A stretch of 64,000 nucleotides of DNA, taken from Campanula takesimana (Eukaryota > Streptophyta > Magnoliopsida > Asterales > Campanulaceae). Made by a program: the position numbers and the translations under genes. The stretch covers positions 186,001-250,000 of the forward strand of contig JAOWBW010001468.1 in the NCBI GenBank assembly GCA_026119855.1, in the 5' to 3' direction. The notes beneath the pieces were generated by a model, which searched no databases, was not told where the DNA came from, and saw only the letters and a list, made by a program, of their open reading frames with translations. This document shows positions 47,847 through 57,984 of the stretch, in pieces (positions within the stretch are counted from its first letter, which is position 1; each line of letters begins with the position of its first letter).

Positions 47847-49220
47847 TGTTAGGCCCAATTGGTAGGAAAATAGGCTAGAGGGGGGGTGAATAGCCTAATT
47901 AAACTTTTACAAAGAAAAACTTTATAAATGCAAAGTCACTTATCAGTTTGCAAACTATTATCAGTAAGCGCAGCGGAGAAGATATGACTAAGTTTTAACT
48001 CACACTTAAATCGGTAAGAAATAGTTTTCAGAGCTTAGTTTAAACACAGAGTTGTTTCCAAAAGGTCAATGCAGTTTCAAGAGATTGGTCAATGGAAATT
48101 ACAATGAATCAGTACGAACATATGCAATCTGCCGGTGATAGAGTTCCAACCGGCACAGATAAAGTAAGTAACAGAGACACAAAGATTTGGAGAGGTTCAC
48201 AGTGTAAATACTGCTACGTCCTCTACCAAGTTTGGTCAGAACTTGGATTTGGGTTAAGAGTACTATTAGATATATCTAGTTTATTACAAGCACGGGTTTG
48301 CCGGAAACAAAGACTAAATTCTAGAGATCACTAATGGATCATAATACAAATCTGACCAAGTGTTTTTGAGCAGAAAGTTCAAGAGAACTTATCTCACTCA
48401 GGTGGGTGTGTGAATACCTCAAACAACGTATTCCTTAAATGATCTAGTTCGGGAATACTAACATTGTTGTTGAGTTGGTGCACAAGTGTATGTCCTATTA
48501 AATGATCTAATGATTATCTGGACATAGAATGTTTGAGTCTTTAATGAATACTCAAAAACATTCAACTCTCTTCAATGCTCTATTTTCACCAACCTTCTTC
48601 AATGCTCCAAGTCCACTATTTATAAGAGGAGTGAATGTCTTGAGTCTTGTAGAAGAAGGCTTGCAATTTGAATATCCAGCTGGGTAGTTGAGGAGCATTA
48701 AATGCGGTATCTTTAGCATTAATGGCGAAGATATGGGGTACACACATGCTTGCAAAAGTCTGATGGGTAAAGACCCCTTTGTCTCAACCGGTTACCTGCA
48801 AAAAGCAAGTAGGGACAAAGTATAGCTAAAACTAGCTATGTGTCAGACGGCGCAGTAATCATGACAGAGCAGTTAAACAACTTTATGATAAGACAGTGTG
48901 AAAAATACAGAGACAATCAGTAAGTTGACAAAGAGATAGAACAATAAAACCTGACTGTCAGTAAGGTTCAGATTGTCCTTACTGATTGTTTGAGTCATCG
49001 GCAACTTGAGTAGTAATTTGATCGGCATGTTTAATTCTGGTCTGCTGATTGTGCTTCCTTCTGCTGGTTTGCCAAGTTTGAAGAGTTGGAATACACCTGT
49101 GCTGGTCACGAAGAATCCTAAGTGTACCTTACAAAGGTTCTAATAAAATTGGGGGATCCTAAGTGATAACTATGATTGGGATTAAGCAATTCTATGTCGT
49201 AAACATATATTTGAACAACA
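47847..49220 (-). mobile_element. Copia-type solo LTR in Sire-m gag
   Basis: 1,374 bp from TGTTAGGCCCAATTGG to TATATTTGAACAACA, flanked by CTTAG on both sides (47842-47846 and 49221-49225). The plus-strand start has the GGGGGGGTGAATAGCC motif shared by copia LTRs read backwards, so it is in minus orientation. There is no internal region. Removing it joins the codons for ILLS and TLSTAMKQ of gag. Confidence 0.88.
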
Positions 49221-49225
49221 CTTAG

Positions 49226-49504
49226 GAGAATGTTTCTTGCTTTGCCATCATTTGCAACTCTTCTTATTTCTTCCTCAGTCCATTCTTTCCTTGGTTTCTT
49301 GATGGTTGGTTGAGCAGCATTGGTGCGCGGATTTGGATTCGCTTTCATAGGGATGTAAGGTCCATAAACCACGGTGTCATGAAGTCTTTCATTAATTGAG
49401 TTGAGATGGGTCAATATGCTGAATTTCCACACGTCAAAATGATCTTCATCAAAGACCGGAACGTGAGTGTAGTTTGCAGTTGCCATAGGTTTTGAGTTTG
49501 CCAT
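49226..49504 (-). pseudogene. gag: Sire-m gag, N terminus
   Basis: ATG at 49504, MANSKPMATANYTHVP, nearly the same as the Sire-p gag start, running to RRVANDGKARNILLS at the solo-LTR border. Apparent codons beyond 49220 belong to the LTR. Confidence 0.9.
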
Positions 49505-49563
49505 TTAGAATCGGCACCCAAGCTGTTAAGCTTGAAAAACAAAAGTGTTTTATAAAGGTGTTT

Positions 49564-49575
49564 GCTCTGATACCA
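49564..49575 (-). other. Sire-m primer binding site
   Basis: The minus strand reads TGGTATCAGAGC two bases inside the 5' LTR border. Confidence 0.9.
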
Positions 49576-49577
49576 CT

Positions 49578-50978
49578 TGTTGGTCCCAAAGGGCAATAAG
49601 GGTATGAAAAATAGCTAGAGGTGGGGTGAATAGCTGTTTTAAAATTCTTTTCGTACCCTTGATAAACTCAATTGCAAATGCGCACTTTATCAAATAAGCG
49701 TTATGATATGCGCCTATGTGAGTGAGTGAAATGCACAGCGGAATTTAATAATGTAAATAGGTGCAAAGTATGATAAAGGAGGCGCACACACACTCTAAGT
49801 ATTTTGGCTTAAAGTGGGTGAAATAAGAAACTAAGGCAAATGATATAACAAACACAAAACAGTTCAATCAATCAATCTACAATGAATAAACAAACAAATA
49901 GTTAGATATGATATGAACTTGAAAGGAAATAGCAAGATAGTAAGTACGCGCTATTTGGAGAGGTTCGATCGGGAAAATGATCTACGTCCTCTACTAAGAT
50001 GGTTAGTCTTAGATTTCTAATGAAGATCTTATATTATGAGAGAGTGTTACAAATTACAATCGTTTGAGCTTATACACTAACTCAAGATCTAATATTCTAT
50101 GAAAGAACAAATCCTAGACAATAACCGGTGTATCTCTAAAAGAAAGATCTGGTGCGTGTGTGATTTTAGATTCAAGGCTCTTTAGATCTTTGAGATTAAG
50201 AGCACAAGAAAACTAAAGTGTTTTCGCTTGAGGATCTGGGCTAAGGATGAAGTTATGAAGATGTTCTTGAGAATTATGGAAATAACAAAGGCAATCTTTA
50301 AATCTTCAACAAATGCTTGAGAGATAAATTCTTGAAATGCTTAGCAACTTCAAATGGTTGAAGTTATGGGGTATTTATAGTAGAGCCCCAAAAACTAGCC
50401 GTTGGAAATCCTTGGTGAGTCAGAGAAAGGACGGATGTGCTGTCGCTCATTGAGTGGAGCACGTGTCCTTTTATAGCCGTTAGACACATAACACAAATAT
50501 GACCGTTATGGACAGGTGTCCTTAGATGCAGGTGCATACGTGTTATTTAACCACCGTTGGATCATTGGCGTAGTTTGAATCTCTTCAAGTTTTCGAGTCT
50601 TCATTAAATCACTGAATTTTATTTCAACATTTATGCACGTTGAGCCAAGGGAGTGCGTAGACATAGCGTGCGCTAAGCTATCTGGGGTGCGTGAACCAAG
50701 CTAGGCGCATTACTCATGCGCGCGCCTAAGGAGGCGCATGGCGCATGGAAGAGGCGCATGGCGCGTGGCTCAAACTCAAAGTGTGATTTTCTTGAATCTT
50801 GATCTTCTTGCCCTATTCCTAAGCCTATTCTATTACAATGGACAACCAAAAAAAATGAAGTATAAATACTTCTTACATGTGGGTATAAAGTCCATGAAAT
50901 AAAACTTAGGTGATGGATCAATCAAGTCTAATCAATCCTATTACATTGAAACTGAGATATAAGTGGGCATACCCAACA
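49578..50978 (-). repeat. Sire-m 5' LTR
   Basis: 1,401 bp, TGTTGGTCCCAAAGG to GGGCATACCCAACA in plus reading, the partner of 22503-23918. A minus-strand TATAAATA box lies near 50375. It is followed by the GTATC duplication. Confidence 0.92.
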
Positions 50979-52205
50979 GTATCTATGTTATAGATATTAT
51001 GTATCTACCTTAAGTAGAAGATGTTATTTTGATTTCTTTATAAGATGACGAATGATATTTATTTCTTATTGAAAAATAAGAAAGTGCTTTATTTATTATG
51101 ATTCGCTTTATCATATTTTTGAAATCATATAAATAAATCTTATATCCTAAATCTTGAAGAAAAAAATAATAAATAAGGCTATAAACATAAATAATTAAAT
51201 TCTTAAGGCATTATTGTTTTGGTCAAATAAATGAGAAACGCATATCTAAAATTCCATGTGACGGACTTTTAAAGACATGTGATTTTGAATCATATGATAT
51301 ATGTAAATTTTATTTACTTGGACTAAGACATCTTTTACTAGAAGTAGTAAAAGGGCTAATAACTTATTAGACCTAATACATGTTAATGTAAATGATCCAC
51401 TAAGTGGCAATGCTAAAAGAGGATTTTGATACTACTTGTTAAAATCATTCAAACACTCCGATTTGATCGTGATAATGAATACTTGAACAAAAAATTTGAC
51501 AATCATCTTTAAAATTGTGAAATTGTTTCTTAACTAACTCTACTTGGAACATCATTATGGATTGGCGTGTCTAAATGGAGGAAAAGAACCTATTGGATAT
51601 GGTTCATTAGATGATAAATCAAATTGATCTTCCATTATTTATACATTTGAGACCGCTACTTCACACTAATTTGAGTTCCATCAAAATAGGTTCACAAGAT
51701 ACCATATGGGATATGAAAAGAAAGAAAACTTAGTTTGTCTTTTATGAAAATTTGGGTATGTGAAACTTTTTCGAAAAGGCATATATAGGACAAGATCACA
51801 TCTAAATTTGATAAATGTATATTCATGGGATATCCTAAAGAAACTTGAGGATATTATTTTACTTCTAAGAAACAAATTGTTTGTTGCTTATGATGCTACT
51901 TTTCTAGATAAATTGTTTATCTCTAAAAGAACCAGTGAGAGTAAAATATATCTCGAAAGATTCGAGACCTAGAAAATAACATAGAACCTAATATGGAAGT
52001 TGAACAAACTTTCACAAGGAGTTGTGAAAATCCGTTCAAGTTACACAAGTTCCTTGCATATATGATAGGATATAATCTATAATAAGAATTAATGTATTTC
52101 TCGTAACAGAAAGTATTGAGTTAGAATTCATTGAGAATGATAAATCTACCACCTATCAAAACGCAAAGTCCACTCCATATTTAGATTAAAGGCTTTGAGC
52201 CATTA
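50979..52205 (+). pseudogene. pol: Relic copia protease-to-integrase, right part
   Basis: Continuation of the relic at 21924-22502. Through many frameshifts and stops one can follow the Copia-A protein: NDIYFL and LKNKK; then CDFESYDICKFYLLG (CDLESYDTCESCLLG in Copia-A); LLDLIHVNVNDPLSGNAKRGF; NGVSKWRKRTYW; and ELEFIENDKSTTYQNAKSTP. It fades before RT, at about 52205. It is much older than Copia-A itself, judging by the number of breaks. Confidence 0.75.
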
Positions 52206-52631
52206 AATCTAAAAAGGTTAATTGCAAATTAGGGTCTGAAATCAGGGGGGTCTTCTAAAAGGGGCTCCATATATTTTTTTTGGCCAAATCAGAGCTTCAA
52301 ATGTGATATTTTTGCCAGTTAAGGGCCTTTTGATGATTTTCATTAGTAAAGTCAGTTAAATATCATGTGCATGACACGTGTTGTCAAAATGTATGGATTT
52401 GTAATTGATATTAGCAATGAAGGACTTTAGTGAAAATTTTAAAATTTGAAGGAATTCAAAATGTCTTGATTTGGCCAACCTCGTCAATTGGTCAACGGAA
52501 AAAAAATACAAATTGGAGGAGAAAGTCAATTGATTTTGACCAAAAATCCCAACCCCTCTTCTCTCTGTTTTCCCCATACGCCGACCCTCACCAATCTCTC
52601 GTCTCTCTCACAACGTCGGCAACTCCCAACC

Positions 52632-52675
<44 letters not shown>

Positions 52676-52861
52676 AACTTCCGGTGTTACCCACTCTCTC
52701 TCCACCACTAAATAAACAAACCCTACCACAATCCATATAATCCCAACTTCACCATCTCTCTCACACATCCGACATCGCCCATCCTTCTACATCATCCCTC
52801 ATGCCGACCCAACCCTCCTTAGTCCCTCCCTCTTCCCACGCCGGCCCCCCACCTACCAAGC
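52206..52861. other. Low-copy DNA with CT microsatellite
   Basis: No gene is supported. A TC repeat lies at about 52637-52673, and the CT-rich DNA after it resembles a plant 5' untranslated leader. It runs into the histone H2A-like fragment. Confidence 0.5.
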
Positions 52862-52990
52862 AGTCTTCAATTTCTAGTTGGTCGTATTGCTAATTTCGTG
52901 AATGTCGGCAAGTACGCCGCGCATATTGGTGTCGGAGCTCCCGTATATCTCGCCGCCGTCCTCAAATACATTGGCCTGAGGTGCTTATTC
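52862..52990 (+). pseudogene. Histone H2A-like fragment
   Basis: One frame encodes SLQFLVGRIANFVNVG directly followed by KYAAHIGVGAPVYLAAVLKY. This corresponds to the H2A stretch LQFPVGRIARF to GAGAPVYLAAVLEYL, which forms the first helices of the histone fold and part of the acidic-patch neighbourhood. Residues usually invariant are changed (Pro to Leu after QF, the Arg after RIA to Asn, Glu to Lys in the last helix). After KYI a short deletion shifts the frame (TTGGCCTGAGGTGCTT). There is no H2A N-terminal tail or ATG upstream in frame and no C-terminal part. Most likely a decayed gene or retrocopy fragment. Confidence 0.6.
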
Positions 52991-53421
52991 TTCTACTGAT
53001 GATTTCAAAAAATTTAATTTTGGGTTGTGATGTTGAAGATATGGGAAATTTTTGGAGTTGAATGATAATCTGGACATGTAATGAAAATGGATAGATTTTG
53101 TTTTCTTTCTTCTTCTTTTTTTGCGTAGTTTTTGTTTTAAACTTATATAGCATGGATAGGTTTTTTTATTTCTTTCTTAATTTTTGTTTTAAACTTATAT
53201 TTTTTGAGAATCAGTTTATGTGTGAAATCAATATGATTTTTAAGCAAATTTTTACTATATATAGTATCCTATATTATGAATTTAAAAATTAATTGGTTAT
53301 ATTATGTACTAATATATCAAGGTTTATTTGTTTTAAAAAAATATATCAAGTTTTATTAATTTTTGGTGAAAATATTTTGATAAAAATATTGTACATTAAG
53401 TTTCTTTAATGACTTTAAAGG
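52991..53421. other. AT-rich DNA, nothing recognised
   Basis: Poly-T and AT-rich sequence with no supported gene, repeat border or RNA. Confidence 0.5.
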
Positions 53422-54802
53422 TGTTGGCAATGCAACGATAACACTTCAGACAAGACGTACACACCCGAGTTAAAACAGTTTTCAAAACGAGTTTGCAGCG
53501 GAAATTAAGCACAAGAAATTGTTTTTCTCAAGTTATGTAAATATATAAATTGAGTGAGCCACAAAGGAAAGACTTTATAATCAATTTATGAACCGAATAC
53601 GAAGCCGAGAAGTTCCCTATTGCTATTACGTTGGAACAATGGAACGAAATAGAAACAAAGTACGAAATCCTATCCTAGCCAAAACACACTCAAACCCGAG
53701 GTATTTGAGCGTGGAAAAGAGTGTATGGGAGGAAGGATCTAAAGGAGCGAAGAAGTACTTTCCTCTTGTGCTAAGAGTGTGTGTAATATTTGGCTTATCT
53801 TCAATGTCTTCACCCTTACACTTATATAGCCTTCAAATACTTGAAGGTTACTCAAACTAACAGCCCATGATGTGTCTTGGACGTGTGTGGAGAGTGGGGA
53901 GAGTGTGCGTGCTCCCCTATTTTCGAGCATGATTTGATCCCCTTTCCTTGATTTTCTCAACCGCAAATTTGAAGCCCAAGTTCACGCATCACCTTGTTGT
54001 ACTCCATGCTTCTCCACGCTTGTACTCTTCATTTTGATCAGCAACAAACCTTTGAAAAGGTCTTCCCACGTTTTTCCCATGTGTTGAATTTATTTGACAA
54101 GGTGAAAGTTATTCATAAATAGTCATTTATGCATAACTACCTTTCAATTGGCACGACCGTGCCACTTTCAGAGCACGACCGTGCCGAACCGTATGGGACG
54201 GTTTCGAGTTGTTTAATTGGTGACGAGATTTAGGCATTCTAGGTCCTCAAGGGTTAAGGATTATAGACTATAAAGAAATCTTTTTCACCAACCATTAATC
54301 ATGAAACCCTGTTGTTTGGGAAACAATATTATTGCTCCAAGATTAAGAATCAAATATCAAGAAGCCAAAATTCATTAGCCTTAAAGATTAGAAAAACGTG
54401 TTTTCTAATAATTGGATCTCTCAGTCCAGATCAAGAATTGTTCTTGATAATCGTTCGCGTGGGATACTTGTAGATGGTGCTTCCTTTTGTATCTTCAAGT
54501 TCGTGTTCCTGAGATCGTAAACAAGAAGATCAAATCATAAACCTTGAAGACTTGAAGATATGAAGGTCCAAGGTTTAAATGCATAACAACGGTTAGTATT
54601 TTAAATTCATCTTGTATTTAATTTAATTATCATGAACGAATTCGGGGCTCTTGGGTTTTGTTTTATACGTTGTTTCCACTGCGCATGATCCCTCAAAACC
54701 CGACAGAGAGTAAGGCAGTGGTTGAATTTTGAGTTAAAATTTTAAACATGCTATTCACCCCCTCCTAGCCTCTTTTTCGTACCCTTGTTTTTGGGACCAA
54801 CA
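53422..54802. mobile_element. Composite of LTR remnants
   Basis: Starts TGTTGGCAATGC and ends TTTTTGGGACCAACA, but flanks do not match as a target duplication. The first 700 bp align with 1682-2438 in minus orientation (TATATAA box near 53823-53829). The last part looks like plus-oriented LTR ends: CACTGCGCATGATCCC...CCCGACA resembles the Copia-A LTR end, and CACCCCCTCC...CCAACA a Sirevirus LTR end. At least two truncated LTRs in opposite orientations seem fused. Two dyads lie at 54150-54163 and 54173-54184. Confidence 0.45.
54150..54184. promoter_or_regulatory. Two GCACG-AC-CGTGC dyads
   Basis: GGCACGACCGTGCC (54150-54163) and GCACGACCGTGC (54173-54184) have perfect arms and the centre AC, the same architecture as the Gypsy-G dyads but a different arm sequence. 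They lie about 330 bp upstream of the minus-strand TATA box of the LTR remnant. Confidence 0.5.
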
Positions 54803-54878
54803 CTTCGTCCTAGTTTAAGGTTTTTACTTTCTTTTTTAGTTTATCTCAGATTAAAATTCTCAGTTGTTTTAGGATTTC

Positions 54879-55088
54879 GAACCGCTCCACCGGGGAGTTA
54901 GCTCCACCCAATGGTTCCAATTGGAGTCACCTCATTTTAGCTCCACCCAACGGTTGAGATGTGTCCGAGCTCGGTGGGACCCACAAAAAGTTGAAATCAT
55001 CTTAGCCGCACACCCAAACCGCTCGCCTATGTGGCCTTGATCAGAGCCGTTGGGTGGAGGGGTGTAGCTAACTTGGGTGGAGCGGTTC
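54879..55088. mobile_element. Inverted-repeat MITE upstream of the reductase gene
   Basis: GAACCGCTCCACC at the left is matched by GGTGGAGCGGTTC at the right, and inner parts (AGTTAGCTCCACCCAA against GTAGCTAACTTGGGTGG) also pair over tens of bases. The element is about 210 bp with no ORF. The superfamily is unknown, since no clear target duplication was seen. It lies about 450 bp upstream of the gene start. Confidence 0.6.
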
Positions 55089-55492
55089 CGGGTCCGTTGT
55101 TTTATTACTTAAATTGAAATGGGACTCACTTGTCATTCTCACAACAAAAACTATCTACCCACTTTTTTTCTCATATTTTACTCACAATATTCACTTTTTC
55201 TTAATATTATGCAAAGTCAATTAAGAACTTTAAACTAATAAAGACGGAGTATTTTCTTTAATTTGTTTTTTACAATCTCTGTTATAAAATTAGACATTAA
55301 AAAGGAGTAGATGAAAAGAATGTCCAACCCGACCCAAATCATGGCAACCCGCAACCCCATCCATCCACTTTTGTTAGTAGCATAGCATGGCATAGTTTCA
55401 ACCACGCACGCACGCCCGCCCGCCCCACAACCTACTCATTCAAATTAATCTCTGCCTACTTTGCCTTTACAACCAAGAGAATTCAAAAAAAA

Positions 55493-55496
<4 letters not shown>

Positions 55497-55523
<27 letters not shown>
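55497..55523. repeat. CA microsatellite in the 5' leader
   Basis: A CA run just before the ATG at 55539. It makes an upstream in-frame extension look like HTHTHT, which is not taken as coding. Confidence 0.75.
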
Positions 55524-55528
<5 letters not shown>

Positions 55529-55538
55529 AATAACGGTG

Positions 55539-57400
55539 ATGATGAATTCTCTAATGTTGAAGTTATTATTTCCACCGCCTCCGTCGCTGATTGTGACGGC
55601 CATGACGGTAATCAGCGGCGTCTCATTAGCAAATGCCGGTTTCATGGAAATCAAAGGGAAGCACATGCAATATTCCAAATTCTTTAACCTTGGAATTGGC
55701 CGGAACTCCGATCAGAAAGACACCAAAAAGTCATCGGAAAAGGATGAGGTAGTTAAGCTCTCCGGCAGAAATGGCATGGTTTTAGCTTACGCACCGGCTT
55801 TTCTCGCCGGAGCCGCTTCGTTTGCGGTTTTACCTCTTCAGAATGATATTCGGCTTCTGCTTGTTGCATCAGCCTTGACCATTCATTTTTTAAAGCGGGT
55901 CCTTGAGGTATGCTCTCACGGTTTCTTACTTCATTAAATAATTAATTTATTTGACGGATGATTTTGGCCATAAAATATTAGGGTAACGCTAAAAAAATAA
56001 GTCTACAAAATGATGGATACGAAATGAGGTGGCGATATTTTATTTGTTGCATTGATTATGGACCCGCCACACTCTAATTAAAAGCACTAATAAAATTTTG
56101 ACACATCATTTTGTGAACTAAGTTTTGTGAGATTTTTTGTGACTTTATATTTACCCAAAATATTAACATCCGATTTTTGAAGTAGATTTTATTTTACAGT
56201 TGATATTGGCCATATAATACTAACATCTAATTTTATACTCTTATCTAATATTCTGAGAGAAAAAAAAAAGTAACTAAATACATTTTGAAAAAAAATAATG
56301 AGTACTCCCTCCGCCCCATACTTATTGCTACTACAAGTACAAGTGAGTGCATGGGGATTAAAAAATTATGTTGGAAAAGTAAGTATTGTGAGTGTGTAAG
56401 AGAGAGAAAATAAGTTAGTGGATACTTGTTGTGAGTGAGGAGATAGAAAATTGGACATTTTGGGTAGGTAGCAATAAGTAAAGGACGGCCAAAACAGAAA
56501 TAACTAGCAATAAGTTTGGAACGGAGGGCGCATGTTTTTATAAAAAAATAGTTTATCCCACCATTAGGAAAGATAATTGTTTTAGAGTTAAAGAAAAAAA
56601 TTAAAAAAAGATGTGTCACTTTAGTGTTAGGTATGATTCAACTGTTTTGGCCCAATACATGCACTGCACGTAACTATTTAATAGAAAAAACTTGACCTGG
56701 TTAGTGAAAATGTCTATGCACCCAAAAAGATTGAGCGGAATGTGTTGGTTGAAAAAAAAAAAAAAAAAAAAGTTTAGTGATCAATTTTTTTCTAAAAAAA
56801 AAATGAATAGTTGGATGATTTTTGTTATTTTTTCATTTTTTTCATAATAATAAAATGCTGTCCAATTAATGAAATGAAAAATTTGAAACTTCAAACTGAT
56901 TAACATAGATTATTCATTGTTTGTCAGGGACTATTTCTTCACAAATACAGCGGCTCAATGCCACTTGAATCAGCAGTGACCATCTCTCTTAGCTATTTCC
57001 TCTCGACTGCAACCATGATCTACAATCAATACCTAACCACCCCCTTCCCCGAGCCGACTATTGATCTGAAGTTCGCCGGAGTAGTGATTTTCTTACTCGG
57101 GATAACCGGGAATTTCTACCATCACTATCTCCTATCTAAGCTGAGGGAGAAGACGGTGAAAGAGAGTACAAGATACCCAAAGGCGGCCTCTTCAATCTGG
57201 TCATATGCCCTCACTATCTATTTGAAATACTCGGGTTTGTTGGAATTTCTTGCATTTCCCAAACGCTCTATGCCTTTAGCTTCACTGCCGGAACAACTAT
57301 GTATTTGATGGGACGGAGTTACGCTACTAGGAAATGGTACCGCTCCAAGTTTGATGATTTTCCCGATCATGTAAAGTGTCTGATCCCGTTTATTTTTTGA
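55539..57400 (+). pseudogene. Steroid 5-alpha-reductase family gene, copy 1, frameshifted
   Basis: Exon 1 is 55539-55907 (123 codons, MMNSLMLKLLFPPPPSLIV), with donor GAG|GTATGC. Exon 2 is 56928-57400 after TTGTCAG. The phase-0 junction gives KRVLE|GLFLHKYSG. Hydrophobic segments lie near residues 15-33, 80-98 and 100-116 and again in exon 2. The C-terminal part has the family pattern: GLFNLVICPHYLFEI, RSYATRKWY and a short tail to a stop at 57398. The closest family by memory is the plant 3-oxo-5-alpha-steroid 4-dehydrogenase-like group, endoplasmic reticulum reductases using NADPH; the substrate is not predictable. Exon 2 is 473 bp against 474 in the paralogue. One base is missing at about 57163-57168, so translation would end at 57308. 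Real mutation or assembly error. Confidence 0.8.
56305..56530. mobile_element. Stowaway-like MITE in the intron of copy 1
   Basis: CTCCCTCCGCCCCATACTTATT at the left pairs with AATAAGTTTGGAACGGAGGG at the right. TA precedes the left end; the right TA is changed to CA. The element is 226 bp and lies in the 1,020-bp intron. Confidence 0.75.
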
Positions 57401-57436
57401 AACAAGAAGGCATCAAAAATTTGTATTACGAGTTTA

Positions 57437-57875
57437 TGTTGTGGAATTGACCTTCCAACACCCAAGCAATATCCCAAGAAAATAATAGCACCACAAACAA
57501 GCATAAGAAATTGTTTACCCAGTTCGTCAATATGTTTGACTACGTCTGAGGGCACTACCAAGCCGGGATCTTGTACTATAATATGTTAAATCTGAGTTAC
57601 AATGAGTATGTGGGCGGAACATTGCTTATATAGGCACCCTAGAATAAGACTTAAACCTAAACATAAGAGAAATCCCGAAAAACTGCTATTCCCGAATTCA
57701 GTTCGCGGCACCCGAGCGCCCGCCTGCTTAGGTCCAGGCGCCCGCTTACTTGCCTCCTCCAGAATCCCGACTTTCTGATCAAAACCGAGCGCCCGCCTGG
57801 TAGAGCTTCAGGCGCCCGCCTGGAATCCTGGCAAATTTTCTTCTCTTTGTTTTTTTGATGATCTCTATTCTAACA
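57437..57875 (-). repeat. Copia-B 3' LTR
   Basis: TGTTGTGGAATTG to CTATTCTAACA. It carries four GCGCCCGC repeats (57714-57823), of which CAGGCGCCCGCCTG is a perfect dyad. It is bordered at 57876 by the purine tract (AGGTGGGAGAT on the minus strand). Confidence 0.92.
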
Positions 57876-57984
57876 ATCTCCCACCTAGAGATCAACCGCG
57901 TATATCAGCCCCGTATCCGTCTTCAACTCATCCTTGGTGTCTTCCTAGTGCTCACCTCGATCATGGTAGTGCCTTCCTCCTCTC

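Larger units (their letters stand above)
22503..50978 (-). mobile_element. Sire-m: Sirevirus-type copia element hosting three insertions
   Basis: Minus-strand element flanked by GTATC on both sides (22498-22502 and 50979-50983), inserted in the protease-proximal part of a Copia-A relic. Its order on the minus strand is 5' LTR (49578-50978), primer site, gag, pol, env-like ORF, purine tract, 3' LTR (22503-23918). Long LTRs, a gag with two CCHC knuckles and a third ORF after pol are Sirevirus features. It is interrupted by Sire-p (34160-47084) and a solo LTR (47847-49220) in gag, and by another solo LTR (24824-26526) in env. Many stops and indels make it defective. Confidence 0.92.

Noticed and set aside
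53422..54802. A single complete solo LTR
   Set aside because: It has TG...CA ends, but the flanking five bases differ and the two halves show LTR features in opposite orientations.
55461..55538. N-terminal extension of the reductase through an HTHTHT run
   Set aside because: It is produced by a CA microsatellite and poly-A; the ATG at 55539 gives the expected start before the PPPPS segment.
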